Shown one piece after another: positions 14,147 to 14,162 of a stretch of DNA of 14,162 nucleotides. This DNA comes from Oscillospiraceae bacterium (GTDB lineage: Bacteria > Bacillota > Clostridia > Oscillospirales > Oscillospiraceae): contig JAQUZL010000043.1 of the NCBI GenBank assembly GCA_028691385.1, forward strand, positions 1 through 14,162, written 5' to 3'. The notes under the pieces are model-generated. The model did no database searches. It was not told the DNA's origin and saw only the letters and a program-made list of their open reading frames with translations. The translations under genes and the position numbers were made by a program. Positions within the stretch are counted from its first letter, which is position 1. Each line of letters opens with the position of its first letter.

Positions 14147-14162
14147 AGATCGGAAGAGCGTC
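14147..14162 (+). other. Illumina adapter sequence at the contig end (artefact)
   Basis: The last 16 bases, AGATCGGAAGAGCGTC, are identical to the start of the standard Illumina TruSeq adapter as read through from short inserts. This is not biological sequence. It indicates that the window ends at an untrimmed contig end, and that the bases just before it rest on few reads. Confidence 0.95.

Overview
The window looks like chromosomal DNA of a spore-forming, probably anaerobic Firmicute of class Clostridia (Oscillospiraceae/Ruminococcaceae-like). The reasons are a BofA-type sporulation protein, a YitT transporter-like protein, low-redundancy tRNA genes with encoded CCA, consensus sigma-A promoters with 17-bp spacers, AGGAGG-type ribosome binding sites and fairly GC-rich coding sequence. 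It is very likely the end of an assembled contig, because the last 16 bases are Illumina adapter sequence.

Layout. (1) Positions 1-787 hold the 3' part of a TtcA-like tRNA thiolase and, convergent with it, a small bofA; the two share the palindrome TTAA as stop codons. (2) Positions 788-1107 have no protein gene but carry a row of four stem-loops ending in an intrinsic terminator, a candidate structured RNA, and then a good promoter. (3) Positions 1168-7423 look like one operon: both subunits of a divergent type IIA topoisomerase (parE-like, then parC-like), a YitT-family membrane protein, and a lipoprotein with a degenerate transglutaminase-like domain. (4) Positions 7440-7924 hold tRNA-Gly(GCC), tRNA-Ser(TGA) and tRNA-Ser(GCT), with their own promoters and two terminators. 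(5) Positions 8073-10247 on the minus strand hold an overlapping pair: a DAO-type flavoprotein with a C-terminal Rieske domain, and a tocopherol-cyclase-like protein. (6) Positions 10329-13646 hold a large BvgS/EvgS-like hybrid sensor kinase with two periplasmic-binding-type sensor domains. (7) Positions 13647-14162 hold hairpins, a low-GC tail without a recognisable gene, and the adapter.

How the genes fit together. The topoisomerase pair should work as an A2B2 enzyme, probably in decatenation or relaxation, because no GyrA box is visible. The flavoprotein and cyclase-like protein overlap by 11 bases and are probably made together for one redox or lipid-quinone-like reaction whose substrate cannot be read from sequence. 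The kinase has no output regulator next to it, so its target lies elsewhere. I see no CRISPR array, insertion sequence, transposase, phage gene or defence locus. The most unusual points are the topoisomerase drug-site residue, the Rieske/cyclase pair, the pseudo-transglutaminase lipoprotein, the four-hairpin intergenic element and a tRNA-Gly lacking U55.
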